Part shown: positions 23,924-36,100 of the stretch, piece by piece
How the letters are laid out: every line of letters begins with the position of its first letter
Position numbering within the stretch: position 1 is the first letter of the stretch
Assembly: GCA_905250125.1 (NCBI GenBank)
Contig: CAJNOL010000793.1
Span: 31,719 to 95,718 of the forward strand
DNA from: Rotaria sordida
Taxonomy: Eukaryota; Rotifera; Eurotatoria; Philodinida; Philodinidae
DNA: 64,000 nt
Reading direction: 5' to 3'
Made by a program: the position numbers and the translations under genes
The notes under the pieces: model-generated
Databases searched by the model: none
What the model saw: only the letters and a program-made list of their open reading frames with translations
Told to the model about the DNA's origin: nothing

Positions 23924-25537
23924 ATGACGATTACTCAATCAGATAGTATTACTAAAGGTGAAATATCTCGAAAATTTAATCGTGTAAAATCTGAAGAAAG
24001 TAAAATTCATCGAGGTATGTGTCAATATTCTTTTATTTAAAAAAAAAAAAAGAATAATTCTATATTATAATTAAAATTTAGTCCTTGATAATAAAGGTAG
24101 TAATGCTTTTTCTATGCTATCCTTCTCTTTATATAATTAAAAGAAATGTTGTATTTAGAGATAGATTGATCTTGGAAGCATGTATATCTATGTAATAGGT
24201 TTTTTTTTTTATTTGAAGGTTTTACTGTTTGTGCTACGGGTTCTCCATCGATTCCATCACGTTATTTAACTATTATCACAAGTAATACTGAACAACGAGG
24301 TTTTCAACAAACTGCTAAACGTTTTCAATATGATATTGTATATTATTATTCAATTTATTTTCATAAATCGTATTATAGTTATGTTATAGAATTTTGCACC
24401 TGGTCCTGGACAATATCAAACAATTCAACCTTTAGATAAACAATTAGAAAAAACTTCGGATTCAAAACGAGGTTCAGGTGGATTTGCTTCAAGAGTTAGT
24501 TCAATTTTTTTTTTGTTTTATTTCTTGTTAATATTTCTATTTGTTTGCATATATGTATAGAGTAGACGAGAAGGTTCTATGAGTGGTGCATCAAGTGCTC
24601 CAGCACCTACTACTTATAATGTTTCAAGCAATCTTGCTAATGATCATCATGATTTTAATCGAATGAAATATTCTAGTATGTTTCAAAAACCAATTGCTGA
24701 ACGACCTTTATCATCAAAATCAAGTCTTCCAGCTCCGAATCAATATGATGTTAGTGATTTGTTTTTGTTTTTTGATTAAATTCTTAATTATTGTAATAGA
24801 TTCGAGAAGGATTAAAACAAATAACAAAATCAAATAATGTTTCAGCTCAAGCAGCTTTTCGATCACATACAAAACGAAGTGTTCCAACGAATAAATATTT
24901 TATTACACCTGCTCCTGGTTTGTTTTCTTATTTTATCAATATATATAACAATAGAATTAATATTTCAGGTACATATAATTTGGATGATTCTACTAAACGA
25001 TTAGTAGGATCTGCTCATCAATCCAGTTTTAAATCAACTTCAAAACGTGATACATTCGGTTGTCAACCAGGCATTCAAGTATATCATAAAATTATATACA
25101 TCTTTACTATTGTAATGGATTTTTTTTTTGTTGGTTTTTATTTAAGTTGCCTGGTCCCGCTGACTATCGACCATTTGAGAAACCAACAGAAGAACCTCAT
25201 CGACAATTACTTCCGTATGTTGATCTAGAAAAGTTTTCTTTTTTCTGAAAATAATATATATATTTCTTATTGAAGACGTCGTCATTATTTGACGATTTCT
25301 GCACCGGCTGTTCCCATTCCTCCTGAAGCTCCATATCCTGGTCCAGGTTATTATGAACTTCGTGATTTTAAAGACGTTGAAAAGAAATATATGTCATCGG
25401 CTGCATTTGTTTCAAATACAAGCCGATGGGCTATTAATACAATGACAGCAGCTGAACAACCTGGTCCATGTTCGTACACACCAAATGTACCTGCAAAACA
25501 ATCATTTAATTTTAATTTTGAACGAAAATGGATTTGA
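23924..25537 (+). CDS. STPG1: Sperm-tail PG-rich repeat protein, STPG1-like
   Basis: Eight exons: 23924-24014, 24219-24337, 24390-24494, 24561-24749, 24800-24917, 24969-25078, 25147-25214 and 25276-25537, encoding 353 residues (human STPG1 334). Seven copies of the sperm-tail PG-rich repeat are visible: APGPGQY, APAPTTY, LPAPNQY, TPAPGTY, LPGPADY, YPGPGYY and QPGPCSY. These repeats characterise axonemal microtubule-associated proteins, and STPG1 (MAPO2) has also been linked to apoptosis after DNA alkylation. Here a structural role in cilia or sperm tails is the simplest inference. The ATG lies 18 nt after a TTTTCAG acceptor, and the gene starts 59 bp after the CENPV-like stop, continuing the operon-like run. 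Confident on the repeat family, moderate on STPG1 orthology. Confidence 0.85.
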
Positions 25538-26516
25538 TAATAATCGTTAATAATCTCAACTGTGATGAATAATGCTCATTGAATGACTTATGATCTCCTT
25601 TTTTTTTCTATTATTTTTTATTGTATTATATTTTTCGAATGACTTTTTTTTGTTTTTGAAAAATATATTCTGAATTTATTGAATTTTTCTCTTATTTTTT
25701 TTTACAGTAATAGAATATAATTTGATGAAATGAAATAATGCTATTAGAACAAATTATTTTTCGTTTAACAATAACCAATAGACGAGAGAAAAATCATCAG
25801 TATTTAATCATCTGTTAACATGAAGTTTTTATAATATTTTTCTATTATAAAGTCAAGTTCATATAATATTTCCTTTTTATGTTTTATAATGATTATTGAC
25901 TATAATTTACTGCTGTTTTTTTCGTGTTGATATAAGTATTGCCAAGTGACTAGATCTGAGCAAGATGGTTGGTGTAAAACTTGCGTTGAATGTCATATTG
26001 TCACGACTGATGTGTTCTACAAAGATATAGACAAGATTGTTCCACTCATGTCTTTAAATAATACTTTAAAATAGTGTGAAGGAATAAAGGAGATTATATT
26101 TTTCTTATTCGATAGATTTCTACCACGTAGAGAAAAACCTCAAAAGATTTTCCGAGAGTTGAAAAAAAGAATTTAATCTTATAATAGTAGAAATACTTTT
26201 TAATTTTTTCAACATCTTGCATTTAGTTCACTTATTGAACTTACATCATAGATAAAAAGAAGCCAACAGACACTACTATAGTCTTCATAGTGTGAAATAG
26301 ACACAGCGAAATTTCAGTTGTTCACTGGTTACAATTACCATACCTCTACTTGAATATAATACTGTATGACCTTGATATGCTTCTACGGTGTTAAATTTCC
26401 TCTTGGTGTATTTTGAAACTAGTATTGACGAAATTAATACAAGTGATGCTAACAGATGTGTTGATGCCATTAACAATAATAAGTAAGAAAAAGGTCATCA
26501 TGAGTTTGTCTGAAGA
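25538..26516. other. Intergenic, no gene recognised
   Basis: A+T-rich sequence following the STPG1-like gene, with AATAAT/AATATA runs near its start that could serve as its 3' end signal. No domain, RNA gene or repeat is recognised up to the foldback element. Confidence 0.45.
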
Positions 26517-27225
26517 ACTATTATTCATTTCAAAATAGAATGTGCTCCACTGTTTTTCGAATAACTCGAGAATGGAAGCAGCTAGAAACCTGCGGTTTTC
26601 ACCAATCGAAAGAGGAGACAGAGGCACGTCTTTTTCTTCAATATTGTATAAGATGAAGTCCTTTTACAACTAATTATCTCTGGGAAACATGGAAAAGAAT
26701 GCATGAAAGTGACCTGCCATCTATATGAAATGTTGATTTTGACCTTCGATTTAGATAGAGGGACTTGAGATCTATAGTTCAAGACACAATGCAAACGGTT
26801 CTCTTATTGCCTTCTAAAGTTGAGCAAATGGAATCATGTATTGACATGCGCAAATAATAGGGAATTTTACTGATTTTTTATTAAGTTTTTGCACTTTTTA
26901 TCATAATAGCTGGACATTTCGATGAAAACGTAACGAAAAGTAGGAAAGTGCATTGTATCTTAAACTATAGATCTCAAGTCCCTCTATCTAAATCGAAGAT
27001 CAAAATCAAAATTTCATCTAGATGGCAGGTGACTTTCATGCATTCTTTTCCATGCTTCCCAGAGATAATTAGTTTTAAAGGATTTCGTCTTATACAATAT
27101 TGAAGAAAAAGACGTGCCTCTGTCTCCTCTTTCGATTGGTGAAAACCGCAGGTTTCTAGCTGCTTCCATTCTCGAGTTATTCGAAAAACAGTGGAGCACA
27201 TTCTATTTTGAAATGGATAATAGAT
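26517..27225. repeat. Long foldback element (arms ~260 bp)
   Basis: About 26517-26790 is nearly repeated in inverse complement at about 26950-27225, with a spacer of about 160 bp. Shared blocks include AATAGAATGTGCTCCACTG, TTCGAATAACTCGAGAATGG, CACCAATCGAAAGAGGAGAC and AGGGACTTGAGATCTATAG. Arm identity is high, so the element is either young or kept similar by gene conversion. Short frames within the arms are mirror images and not convincing genes. No target duplication is obvious. Confidence 0.8.
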
Positions 27226-29081
27226 CAAACTATTGCACTTATCATTTAACTAATTCTTCAAGTTGATTCGATTTAAAATTTTTTGCAACCAGAAATTAGA
27301 GCAATCTCAACGAGCTTTATCTCTATGAATGGTGATCTATCCAGCTAAAATCTCGATTAATTTAACCATTTCTTCATATACACTTCAATACTGAAAGAAA
27401 TAGTATTGGCCATTGACTGCAATCAACATCATAGTAGGAAATTAATCATTTATTGTCATGAAGAATTCATTGATAATGTTATCGAACTTAATAATATCGA
27501 TAAACTTGGAAAAGAATATCATGAATAAGACCATTAAAATCATCTATATTGATATGTGATGTACATTCTGAAAAATATCCTCATCTCCAAAGTTTCGAAT
27601 AGTTTACTGTGTATCATGATCAAAGTTTATGTCTGATTGATTTTAAATAGCTGAGGAAATAGAAATTGAATTAATATCTTTCAATAATTTCATATCGATG
27701 AACATCGATCAAGCAACCTTTTTTTTGTTTTGATTTGATTGATTATGATCTGATAGAAATTCTTTTTCAATTGTTTTTTGATTCGTCGAACTTATCAACT
27801 TCTTTTGTCAATATATAATTTTATTTTCCATGTATCCTATAGTTTAAAGTGGCTAACCCAGACCAATTGACTGGAACAATAATCGTCGCTAGCAAGTAGA
27901 ACTAACATTGAGAAAAATGATAACCATCTACAATTTCATGAGCTTACAAAAAAAAAATATGCAAAGAAACGGTTATGAACAACAAATGAGAGTATCAATT
28001 GAATCATTTACTGATGAAACTCGATCTGTTCAATAAAGCTGAATAGGCATGTCAAGTCATGATTGATTAAATACTTGATGACCATACACAAAAAAAGCAA
28101 ATATTTATCATATGTTTAGATAGATTTAAAATAACCAAGAGAAATATGCAGAAGCAAATCAATCATATATTCTACATGAAGAATAAATCAACAAAAACAT
28201 CTTATCAATTTAAGTTAATTAAAATAAGACAATAAGGTATTCAAAAATTTCTCTAATATCTAAGAAACTTTTAAGATAAGAACTAACTAAGAGACACGCC
28301 AAATATGCTAGAAATCCAATAAAAATGCTCTCTCAAATCCACCAAAGATGTTCTTTCAAATCGATCATAACTTCAAGTTACAAAAATTCGTATACTACAC
28401 AAATATTTTACAAATACCATACATTTCAATACATTTAAGAAATAATATCATATGTATGCAGATGATGAAAGCTATTTGTTATATTCTTAAATTCATCATT
28501 CACATTTCACTGAAACACAACTCTACTCAAAAAAATGGCTTGACTCTTCAAACTCTATATTTTATAACAATTACTTAATCATTTATGTTTGTCTTCTATA
28601 GTCTATTGATGATACACTATAAGCATCAAACTTAATAGTATTTTCAACTGTAATTGAATACATTCATTTGTTCCACTTTGATTTCCATTGATTGATGTTT
28701 GAAAATGCTACTATCTTGTATGAGTCATGAAGCCTGGATAGAGTAGTGCTAGAACAGATAAAGTCTTGAATAGGCTCTAATTGTTGTAAAAATTTTCTAT
28801 TACTGTTTAATTTGCATTCCCTTTTGATAAATGACGCGTTGTTACAAGGTTAGTCCACATGTTGTATACTATCAAGTCGTGTTCAATAAGCTTCTGTTAC
28901 CTATAGATATGTGGATAATTCTCAAAAGATAGATAACCTATGATAATGATCATTACTAAATCATTTAATATTCACATAAACAAAATCATTTTTATTTATT
29001 TATTAATTCAATTAAAATATGGTAAAACTTTTCTTTTTTTTAAAGCATATATTCGAAGTTAAAAATCTGACTTATTAATTT
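27226..29081. other. Intergenic, possible decayed coding relics
   Basis: No intact gene. Between about 27420 and 28350, several short stretches on the plus strand read like decaying protein sequence (for example KLIIYCHEEFIDNVIELNN near 27440 and MRVSIESFTDETRSVQ near 27988), interrupted by many stops and frame changes. I cannot assign them to a family, so no pseudogene is claimed. The last few hundred bases precede the 3' end of the AAA ATPase. Confidence 0.35.
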
Positions 29082-30418
29082 TCAAACTATTATTTCAACA
29101 TTATTTTCTTCATTTTGATTATAAATTTCTGCTAATGTCATTGGTTCGGAAATATGTTCCATATCAAAACCTAATTTATTCGATAATAATTTTGCATTAT
29201 CAATATCTAATTTACCGAATTTATAATCAGCTATTAATCGTCCTTTACGTAATAGAGCTCTATCAATATTTGTTAAATCACAATTAAATGTTGCAATTAT
29301 TTGCATATGTATTGCATCACCTAATAAACCATCCGATAAATTTAATAAATTAGCAACAGCTTGTGATGTATTTAATTTTATTTCATTTCGATCACGAATT
29401 ATATTTTCAGCATCTTCAATAATTAATATAGAATTTGGATGTAGTAATAAAAATGGAAGAAATTCTGGTTTTGATATATCTTTAGCCATATCAGGTGGAA
29501 TATAAATTAATTTTTTTTCATGAATTTCTTCAATTAAATAACGAATATAATGAGTTTTACCTAAATAGAAATAAAAAAACAACACGAATATATATATAAT
29601 TTTATGAGAGAAAATAATTTCAACTTACCACAACCAGGCATTCCATGTAATAAAACAATACCTTTACCATCTTTTTTATTGCATTCTTTAAGAATTTTTT
29701 CATGAATCTTAACAAAATTTTGTCCATAATGTAATGCTAAATCATAAATCATTGGTTTTTTTATTTCAAAATCTTGTAAATAATATGAACAATTTTGACG
29801 ACAAACCATATTAAGTTTTAAGTATTTAGATTCAAGAATATAGAATTTTAAAAATTCTTTAGCCATATTTTGAACTTTTATATCATTATCAGGAAGATAA
29901 TAGATTGAAATAGTTTTTGATACAAGAAAAAAATCATCAGAAAAATCCGGAGAATATTTATTTGGATTTTGAATATCCGATATTGAATCTATACGGTTGA
30001 AATAGATCATAATACCATTTCCAAGGTCACAAAGACGAAATCTTAACAAAAAAAAAAACAAATGAATAAATTTCTTATTTGAAAATTTATCTCAAACAAA
30101 AAAGAAAACATACTGAGCAGAAAGTTGTTTTGATTTTGTATGATATTTTTGAATTATAATATCATTAGTTGTATTATGTCCAAATTCATTTTTTAAATAA
30201 TTTAAAATTGATGATACATGAAATGAAGCATTTGATTCTGATGTTGAACAAGATAATAAACATGGAAATGCTTTATAATGAGCCAGAAATAATGAAATAG
30301 CTGGTATTTTTTCTCTACGAATTCTAGTAATAGAAAATTCTTGAAGAGCTCTAGGAGATAATTTAGGAAAATATCCGATATATTCATTCGAAATGATTGA
30401 CGACATATCTTCAATCAT
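29082..30418 (-). CDS. AAA-type ATPase, bacterial-like subfamily
   Basis: Three exons: 30418-30114, 30041-29629 and 29560-29082, giving 398 residues. The C-terminal half is an AAA module. Walker A is GMPGCGKT (about 235-242, its third Gly split by intron 2), and Walker B is SILIIEDAE (283-291), preceded by LIYIPPDMA. Then come NLLNLSDGLLG, the sensor-1 region IIATFN and the arginine-finger stretch DRALLRKGRL. The N-terminal half (about 1-225) is poorly conserved, with no signal peptide or clear membrane segment. This ATPase type, with PPDM before Walker B and ED in Walker B, is one I associate with bacterial genomes rather than animal AAA families. Its role is unknown. Both introns are short and typical of the host. 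Confidence 0.8.
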
Positions 30419-32220
30419 CTAACAAGCATAATATTCGTCTAATCATTTAATTTATATATTATAAAATTTCAGGTGATGTTGAAAGAATAAAAAATGTGAA
30501 TAATATTGTGCAATTGCTGATTCATTTACCAAAAAAAAAAGAAAAATTATAACAAAAAAAAAATCTTTTTATTTTCTGGTCTGTACTTATCAGTGAGTAT
30601 TCAATGATTCATAGTCCATGCTTGTAGTTAATTGTTAAATATCACGAAAGATCCGAGCGATTAATTCTGCACTTTAGAAAAACAATAAGAATATGGCATT
30701 TATTTCGCTCTTACGGTTTTTTGCTATTGCACGACTTATTTTTATTATTGTTGCATTCGTTAATATTTCGTCGATATTAAAATTTGCACTGTTGTTAATT
30801 TACGTGTAAATACATCAAATTCATTTATAACTCTATTCACTTCATCACTATATTCTGATAAACATTCATTTGAACCATAGTTTTGATTACATTGCTATGT
30901 AGACAAAAGTATCCGAGCCCTTGGCCTATTGATGAAGAGTTATGATCATTTTAATGAAAATTTTACTGACAGCGAAGTATTTCTGAAAAATCCAAAACAA
31001 AGATTTTTTATCTGAAATTTTGTCTATACGCAGACCTTTTACTATTTGTATTGTATTTGACCAAAACAAGGATTAGAAGATAACTATTAAATATACCAGT
31101 CAATCAAATTTATGATTTAAGAGTAGTTAAATTCTAAACAGATGAAACATAAGACCATCTAGTCATCGTTAAAATTATTCAATCAAGTAAATCATTATGC
31201 CAAAAATGACTACATAATTCAAATAATTATGAACAATACAAAATATACATTATTTTGATTACAGTTGAGTCAATTAGTTTTATTATTTTTGAAAATATTT
31301 CTTGATAAATGACAAAAAGGATTATAAAAATTTCAACAATAATAGAAAATAGAAGTTCACAATTTACTTAAGTTCATTTGAGAAAAAAACATTTCGTTCA
31401 AAACTGACTTTAGCTTTATTATCCTTCTTTCTGGTTTTTTTCTATTACTTCAAGATATTTTTATTTACACATTAAAAATTCTCGAAAAACAAAAATCGAG
31501 TTCTTGCACACTTGAGAATCTGAGAGTTGCGAAATAAGTCAATAATGATCAACAATCATGTTAATAAATTGCTGTTTGTCTATGTATGCCATCTAGATCA
31601 CTCACGTAAAATGATTGGTTCTATTAAAATGTTACGTTATATGCATTCACATGTTTAATTTTTTATCGTTACCATGAGAAATATACATGAAAATATCAAT
31701 GATGAATGTCACAATTTGTTTTGTTCCATGTTGATACTTTTTTTTTAGATATTCTTATTTATCATATATTACTGTAAATATGATTAAAAATGGTAAAAAC
31801 AGCTGTTATATACTGAAAAGTTTGTGATACATAATAGTAAAAAATATCACTCAAGCGAATATTGTAATGAATATCGACTGTTCTCATAAAGAACAATATT
31901 GGGCACTTATACAGATCAGTGACATTCACATTCTTTGATGTACATTATTATTTAGATCAATTGTTGTGAATGATCTGAAGAAGGACTAAGTTATGATGAT
32001 TAGATCATGACAAAAATTAATATGAACTGATATAAAAATTTATTTATTTATTTATTTTTTAAATATTAAATAATTTATAATGATAGCTTTCGTCATAATA
32101 TGATTTTAGATTTCAAAAACGGGTATCACAAGATCACACCACAAAAAACAGACGACAAATACTTCGTCTGATAATCAGCAAATATCAAATGCTGGATCCA
32201 GTTCACCAGCTGTTGTTATA
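30419..32220. other. Intergenic, no gene recognised
   Basis: 1.8 kb of A+T-rich sequence between the divergent AAA ATPase and phosphatase genes. No coding region, RNA gene or repeat is recognised. An acceptor-like TTTTAG at about 32104-32109 is followed by a frame that stays open into the phosphatase ATG, so 32110-32220 may be 5' UTR or the end of an additional coding exon. Confidence 0.45.
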
Positions 32221-32938
32221 ATGGAAGATTATTTACGACGTTCATGCAAGGCAACAGATGATGAATTAACTTATCTTAGATGTATATTAGATCTGCGAAC
32301 AAAAAAACGTCAACCATTAACATCTGATCGAAATGGTTTTAGTTATCCATCGGTTGTTATTGATGATTTTCTTTATCATGGTGATTTAGGTCATGCATCA
32401 AATATAGGTTTACTTCATCGTCTTAATATTCGACATATAATTAATATATGTGATTGTCCATTAGAGAAATTAATCATAGAAAAATATAATGTTTTATGGA
32501 TTAATTTATATGATGAACTTCAAGCTGATATAAAGCAACATTTTGATGAAACAAATAAATTTCTATATAATTGTAAACAAAAAAATGAAAAAGTTTTAGT
32601 TCATTGTCAAATGGGAATATCTCGTTCATCAACAATTATTCTTGCTTATTTAATGAAGTAAAAAAAAAAATTTTTTTTTTAGAATTTTAAAATTTTAATT
32701 TAATTTTTTTTTTTTAAGATATCATCATGATTCACTTGTTAAAGCTTATGATTATTTACTTGAACGACGTCGTATGGCTGCACCAAATATGTCATTTTTT
32801 CTTCAATTAATACGTTATGAACATGAATTACGTGCAACTAAAGAAATTGATGAAACACAAAATAATGATGATAAACAAAATCCTATTGAAAATCTTGATT
32901 CAAAACAAGATTTAGCAATTGAAAATTTCGATAATTAA
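32221..32938 (+). CDS. Dual-specificity protein phosphatase
   Basis: Two exons, 32221-32657 and 32719-32938, encoding 218 residues. The catalytic P-loop is HCQMGISRSS (His128, Cys129, Arg135), matching HCxxGxxR with the Ser-Ser that follows in DUSPs. Asp98 in INLYDELQ is the likely general acid. The DUSP fold starts near VVIDDFLYHGDLGHAS (about 45-60) and ends with PNMSFFLQLIRYE; the C-terminus is an acidic/Gln-Asn-rich tail. It should dephosphorylate Ser/Thr/Tyr on protein substrates, identity unknown. The upstream frame is open from 32110, where an acceptor-like TTTTAG occurs, so a 37-residue N-terminal extension from another exon is possible. ZMYND10 follows 183 bp downstream. Confidence 0.9.
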
Positions 32939-33121
32939 ATGCAACAATAATCCAAATTTGTAGATGCTTTTATTTTTATTTTTATTTTCTTTTAATTATA
33001 TTCTTATTTGTACGGTGCTAAAAAATAAGTAGTTTATTGCTTTTTTTTTCTTTCTATTGAAAGATTGGTGAAATAAATAAATCAAAAAAGACACGCTTTA
33101 ACAATTTGCTTATTATTTTAG

Positions 33122-36100
33122 ATGAGTGATGATCAAATTGTTTTACTTTCGACAGAAGTCGATGCATTTGTTGAAGCATTAGAACCATTTGAAATTGAAG
33201 ATATAGGAAAACCAAGGTAAGAAAATATTTCTATAATGAATTATTTAATGGTTTTTTTTTTCTTTTAAGATGGCATACACAACATGAATATATTGAAAAA
33301 TTAAATATGCAAGCTATTCTTGATGCTAATCGAAATACACATGAATATGTACGAGAAGTTATAGTAAATAATGATAAGGTAAATGATTTATTGATAAATA
33401 AAAATGGATTTTATTACGAATTATTAGGAAAGACATATTTTATTAAAATGAAAATTAATTCAATTATAAAGTTTTATATATGTATGCTCTTTTGGTTTTT
33501 GTTAGATGTTGTCATGATGTTTGAGATATGATAGCATAACAAAGGAAGAAAACAAATAGTCCATCTCTCCTACTGGTATCACTATTTTGTTGTCCTACTG
33601 TTATATATTAAACATCATAATAACATCTAAAGAAAGACAAAAGAACATACATATATAGGGGGTAAAAGTGGAATTAGGTTAAATTCCGAATTTATTCAGA
33701 GCAAAATTAGAATTCGACTATAGATTAGTTCATACAGTCAAATGTTTTAATAAAGAGAATAGCTGAATCGGATTCAACAATTAGTCGCACATGCGATTGT
33801 AAAAGCAAGTGTGCTACAAAGCAAAGTTCATGTAAACAAATGGAAATTTTTTTGTTCGAGAAAATATCATTCCCAGCGAGGTGGTTGTACAAATATCGGT
33901 AAATACTTATGTCATCAAAATCAGCGATTTTTATCGATGATCCAACTTGATCGTAGTATTTGAATCTACAACTATAACTATGTCTCAACGTGTAAATCAC
34001 CATCGTGCTGATATATGTTTCTGGTGAATGAGGAGTAGAGCCAGACGCGATCATTGAATCGTGATCAAAGAAAAAAAAAGATTGTTCGATAATAATCTCC
34101 TCTTCTAAATGACGTATAATAGACGTTTTTCTCTCACATAGGTTATTATAACCTTGACTTTTAGACATTATTTTGAAGAGAAAAAAAAACTTGTGAATAT
34201 AAAGGATCAAATTAGAATTATTTTTTCACATTTAACATAAAGAGTTTATCTTTATCCTAATTTTGTCTAGTTAAAACTAGAATTTCAATTTAATTTTAAG
34301 TTTAATTTTATTTCTATGTTTTATTAATTGAATTATATATTAAACTATCATTTTTAATAAAATATTAAAGCAATAAGGAAGAGTAATTTACTACACAATA
34401 CTAATAAATTAAACGAAATGGATCTTTATAAAAATTTAAATTTCTTTTAGCTTCCTGTTCTTGTTTCTCAATTAATAACAACTGAAATTTGGCGAGAAAA
34501 AGTTTTTCGTGAACTTATTGCAATAAGATTCGAACCACGTATCACTTTTTCAATTTATATCATTGTATGTTGATATTAACTCTTAATTTATTTAAACTAT
34601 ATATAATTTTAATTTATTTGGTATAATAGTTTTATCATGAAGCATGTATTATTAATTTACTTGAAACATTAATGTATCATGAAGATGTTTGTACGTCATT
34701 CGATGATCAAATACTTGATCTTATTGATTATAGTTATCGTTTATTAACTGAAATAATACGAAAATTAAAACATGAGTATGAATAAAAGAAGATTTTTTTT
34801 TTTTTGTATTAAAAGATTAAATAATTTAGAGAACAACGAATTCGTCAAAAACAATCAAATCAAAATGATAATTCATTAAATGATGTTTCTGAAAGTATCA
34901 AAGTAAACAATTTTAAAATCTATAATTATATTTTTAAATATAAAATAAAATTTCTTTTTTTTATTTTAGGAACTTCTTACACAAGAAGAAACTCTTCGAT
35001 TTGATATGGGAATGAAAATGTTAAGTATTGTTCGATATATTTGTGATTGTTTACAAAAGTATGTCAAATAATTAATATTCATTTTTTGTAATGAATTCTT
35101 CTTTTCTTTTTTAAGATTACCAATTAGTGTAACAACACGTTTACTTGATAATTTTGATTTTATTTTATTACTTGTTGATTTTATTGAAATTAAACCATGG
35201 GAAAAAACACTCAATGATGGTAATATATTTAATTTTCAATAAATAATTTTCAATAATTAGTTTTAGGTACATTAATGCGACATATTGAAGGAAAATGGCA
35301 AAACATCTCAATTGAAGATCGATATTTAATACCGAAAATAGAAGGACAAGTTTGGTTAGCTCTTTATCAATTATTACTTAGTCCACATTGTTTACAAAAA
35401 TATGAATATACAGATTATAATAAAAATCGTATAACTAAATTACGTGCTCATCTTAATGAAGTTGTACTTGATCAAATGCCTCATCTTATACAATTACAAC
35501 GTTTTCTTGAACAATTAAGTTTTATGGAACCACCAGCAGTTAAAAAACAACTTGTTTTAGAACAAGTAATAAATAAATTTATTATAAAAATAAAACAGAA
35601 AATCATTTTTAATTTATATTAGGTTGCTGAATTATATGATCGAATAATACGAAAATATAAAAATCAATGGCGTAATATAGCTGAAACACAAGCTAAAACA
35701 GTTTTAAATCCAAGTGAAGTTGAAGCGCGACAACAAGCAGCACGGTAGAGATTGTTTTTTTTTTTTTTTGTATTTATTTATTTGGTTTTTTTTTTCAACA
35801 AACATAGTTGGGCAAATACAATGAATTTTGATATACTGGAAACAATTATTAATGACACGCCTAAATGTGCTATATGTGGTGAACCAGCTACTAAACGTTG
35901 TTCACGTTGTCAACGTGAATGGTATTGTCGACGGTAAGAAAATTGTATCATTGTTTTCTCGTAATTTAATATTTTGGTCGCTGATATCGATCCATGTATT
36001 CACTTGAAGGTATCACCTTTTTTGTAATCCAAAGTTTTCGGTTTTTTTGTGACTATTTTAAGAAATTAAATCTATGTGATGAAAACTGTACATTGGTCAA

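Noticed and set aside
26285-27228. Several 60-84-codon minus-strand frames
   Set aside because: They fall in the arms of the foldback repeat and mirror each other; no domain is recognisable.
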